Positions 35,001-35,595 of a DNA stretch of 35,595 nt are shown here, piece after piece. This stretch comes from an uncultured SAR116 cluster alpha proteobacterium. Its GTDB lineage: Bacteria > Pseudomonadota > Alphaproteobacteria > Puniceispirillales > Puniceispirillaceae. Numbering within the stretch: position 1 is the stretch's first letter; each line of letters opens with the position of its first letter. The notes under the pieces are model-generated. The model did no database searches. It was given only the letters and a program-made list of their open reading frames with translations, and had not been told where the DNA came from. The DNA lies in assembly GCA_902583715.1 (NCBI GenBank), contig CACHXC010000015.1:1-35595 (forward strand), given 5' to 3'. Made by a program: the position numbers and the translations under genes.

Positions 35001-35076
35001 CAGCCTCATCCAATTCCCAATGTCGACTTGGGTACTCGTATGGCGAGTTTAATATTGGTTTTTCAAAGAAGTCCAT
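32017..35076 (-). CDS. res: type III-like restriction helicase-endonuclease (Res)
   Basis: The 1019-residue protein has superfamily-2 helicase motifs: Walker A 'LATGAGKTT' (177-185), 'DEAH' (314-317) and the late 'GWDANTVTHV' plus 'QVVGRALRR'. At the C-terminus there is a PD-(D/E)xK nuclease, 'RPDFIVKV' with D929 and 'IIEVKGY' with E948 and K950. This is the layout of type III Res, which translocates or slides on ATP and cleaves away from the site together with Mod. It is the first gene of the operon, whereas classic type III loci have mod first. The start at 35076 is the first ATG of the frame. All key residues are present, so it should be active. Confidence 0.9.
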   Translation of the reverse strand: MDFFEKPILNSPYEYPSRHWELDEAGQPTQSVNHARRPSSLITPVPSARGRHRKNGRDDGQMDMVLDAGDDLSSTDQEYNISGYINEIRELVDQWRRLPNERDWQVTAETAQLLRYWRSHEFETIRPFFCQVEAVETAIWLSEVAPKMGKRTEGILKRLKLASEQANPEISRIAFKLATGAGKTTVMAMLIAWQTVNAVRHPQTKSFSRAFLIVAPGITIKDRLRVLQPNDPDSYYKTRELIPADMIGDMEKAKIIITNYHAFKLRETTEISKTGRALLKGRGEEIQTLETEGQMIKRVMGALMSMKHIVVINDEAHHCYREKPSSDEDDLKGDDKKEADKNKEAARLWITGIEAVKRKLGVRVVYDLSATPFFLKGSGYAEGTLFPWVSSDFSLMDAIECGIVKLPRVPVADNVVRDEMPLYRQLWEHIGKKMPKMGRGESSADPLSLPPMLQTALEALYGHYEKVYESWQKEGISVPPVFIMVCNNTATSKLVYDFISGFERANEKGEVAFHEGRLELFQNYDKNGQRLSKPKTLLIDSAQLESGDALDKEFREAAALEIERFRREILERTGNQKEADNIDDATLLREVMNTVGKPNSLGQGIRCVVSVSMLTEGWDANTVTHVLGVRAFGTQLLCEQVVGRALRRQSYELNEDGLFDVEYADVLGIPFDFAAEPVVSKPRPPRETIRVRAMRERDHLEIRFPKVEGYRTELPNTKLTANFTQDHSLRLTPELVGPSIVDLQGIVGKGERLTLEHTKDMRKSTILFNLAAHLLYHKYRDPGDEPKLYLFGQLRSICRQWMDNHLECIGNTYPAQLMYKQLADMAANKISAAITETHSGEQLVKAVLDPYNMEGSSIHVNFTTSNPRRYETSEHKSHINFVIGDSEWELDMAEALENSPRVLAYVKNHSLGFEVPYLLGSEPRKYRPDFIVKVDDGVPGDSLNLIIEVKGYRGEASIEKANTMKAFWVPGVNNLKKFGRWAFVEFQGDVFEGKASLQEAVDRLMTKYARKNEQTDAAE

Positions 35077-35595
35077 TGATGTACGGTGCCTTATTGACTC
35101 ATTGTTTTCAAGAGAGCTCTTTCAACCATCACTATATCAAGATAAGTCTTAATTTATGAATTTTTCACCACTCAAATAGAGTAGAAATTTGTCACGAGAA
35201 CACAGCACATCAACATCTTGCACCTGTAATACTCGAGCACTAGAAGATGCACTGGCTTCTGCTTGTGTTGGCAATCTTCAAATCATTCATCGGGTTGAAC
35301 TCACACGGCTAGTCACATCTCTCTGGTATGACGTAGAGGTGAATAAGTAGGAAACAAATCACCAAAATGACATTAACCTTCTGAGAGCATTAACAAACTT
35401 TAAAGCCAATCTTCAGCGTCGTAAAAAAAACTTCAGATACACTGACTAGCTCAAGGTTGATGGAAGTGCCCGAACCTGCTCGTTTCAGAAATTGCCCTAA
35501 CGGCAAAGGTGTGGGACTGCGCTGGAATTGAGAGTCATGATCAGCGGTCGAGGGTGCTAAAGAAGATTGATCAGCAGTGTGTAGGATACTGGGTT
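35077..35595. other. region upstream of res with possible gene remnants
   Basis: The promoter of the res-mod-helicase operon should lie at 35077-35170. Further right a plus-strand frame at about 35208-35350 ('RALEDALASACVG', 'VELTRLVTSLWYD', then TAG) has coding-like composition but no start. A second frame open to the window edge (from about 35437, 'LTAKVWDCAGIES') has neither a clear start nor a recognised motif. Both may be remnants of mobile genes; I cannot identify them. Confidence 0.3.

Noticed and set aside
33863-35152. Several plus-strand frames opposite res
   Set aside because: Antisense to a protein with intact helicase and nuclease motifs; none has a family signature.

Overview
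The window looks like a marine-type alphaproteobacterial chromosome segment of moderate GC content. The sequence points to this through a Fur-family Zur with a divergent ZnuA / ZnuC-ZnuB-Zur arrangement, DUF1289 and DUF938 proteins, and a glucosylglycerate cassette. I could not run a taxonomic search; a SAR116-like or related marine lineage is only a guess. No integrase, transposase or intact tRNA gene was found.

Layout. (1) 1-5880: the 3' end of an unknown gene and a small lipoprotein on +, facing a seven-gene minus-strand operon of envelope proteins. That operon holds a glycine-zipper protein, a lipoprotein, a coiled-coil exported protein, a small exported protein, a four-helix membrane protein with a MotA/ExbB-like C-terminal segment, and two single-pass proteins with long Pro/Ala/Thr-rich periplasmic linkers. 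I know no named system with this composition. (2) 6207-9998: a compatible-solute cassette of glucosyl-3-phosphoglycerate synthase, HAD phosphatase and a GH13_18 phosphorylase. (3) 10449-19833: a compact zinc homeostasis region built around a 41-bp dyad, probably the Zur operator. ZnuA, DUF1826, DUF1007 and a NicO/RcnA-type transporter lie on one side. ZnuC, ZnuB, Zur, a COG0523 GTPase, a WD40 protein and a small Cys protein lie on the other. A second COG0523 GTPase with DUF1289 follows. (4) 20114-24011: DUF938 methyltransferase, then a mandelate-racemase-type enolase divergent from a Cys-type sulfatase. (5) 24364-25740: small genes, including a cNMP-binding protein whose 3' end runs into a tRNA remnant, and a broken CBS gene. 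(6) 26205-35076: a defence-type block with a GIY-YIG-like gene split by one in-frame stop, and a res-mod-helicase operon resembling type III restriction-modification but with a RelE-fold/UvrD helicase fusion as third gene.

The regions are separated by recombination scars. Partial copies of the 3' part of an initiator-type tRNA-Met (CAT) gene, each with its own minus-strand terminator, occur at about 10265, 20934 and 24326. A 59-nt ungapped repeat ending in the same anticodon-region core (GAGCCTGACG) occurs at 24165 and 26129, and a weaker core at 21051. I read this as successive integrations at the tRNA-fMet locus, leaving the zinc, sulfatase/enolase, sensor-gene and restriction blocks as tandem islands with no recombinase of their own here.
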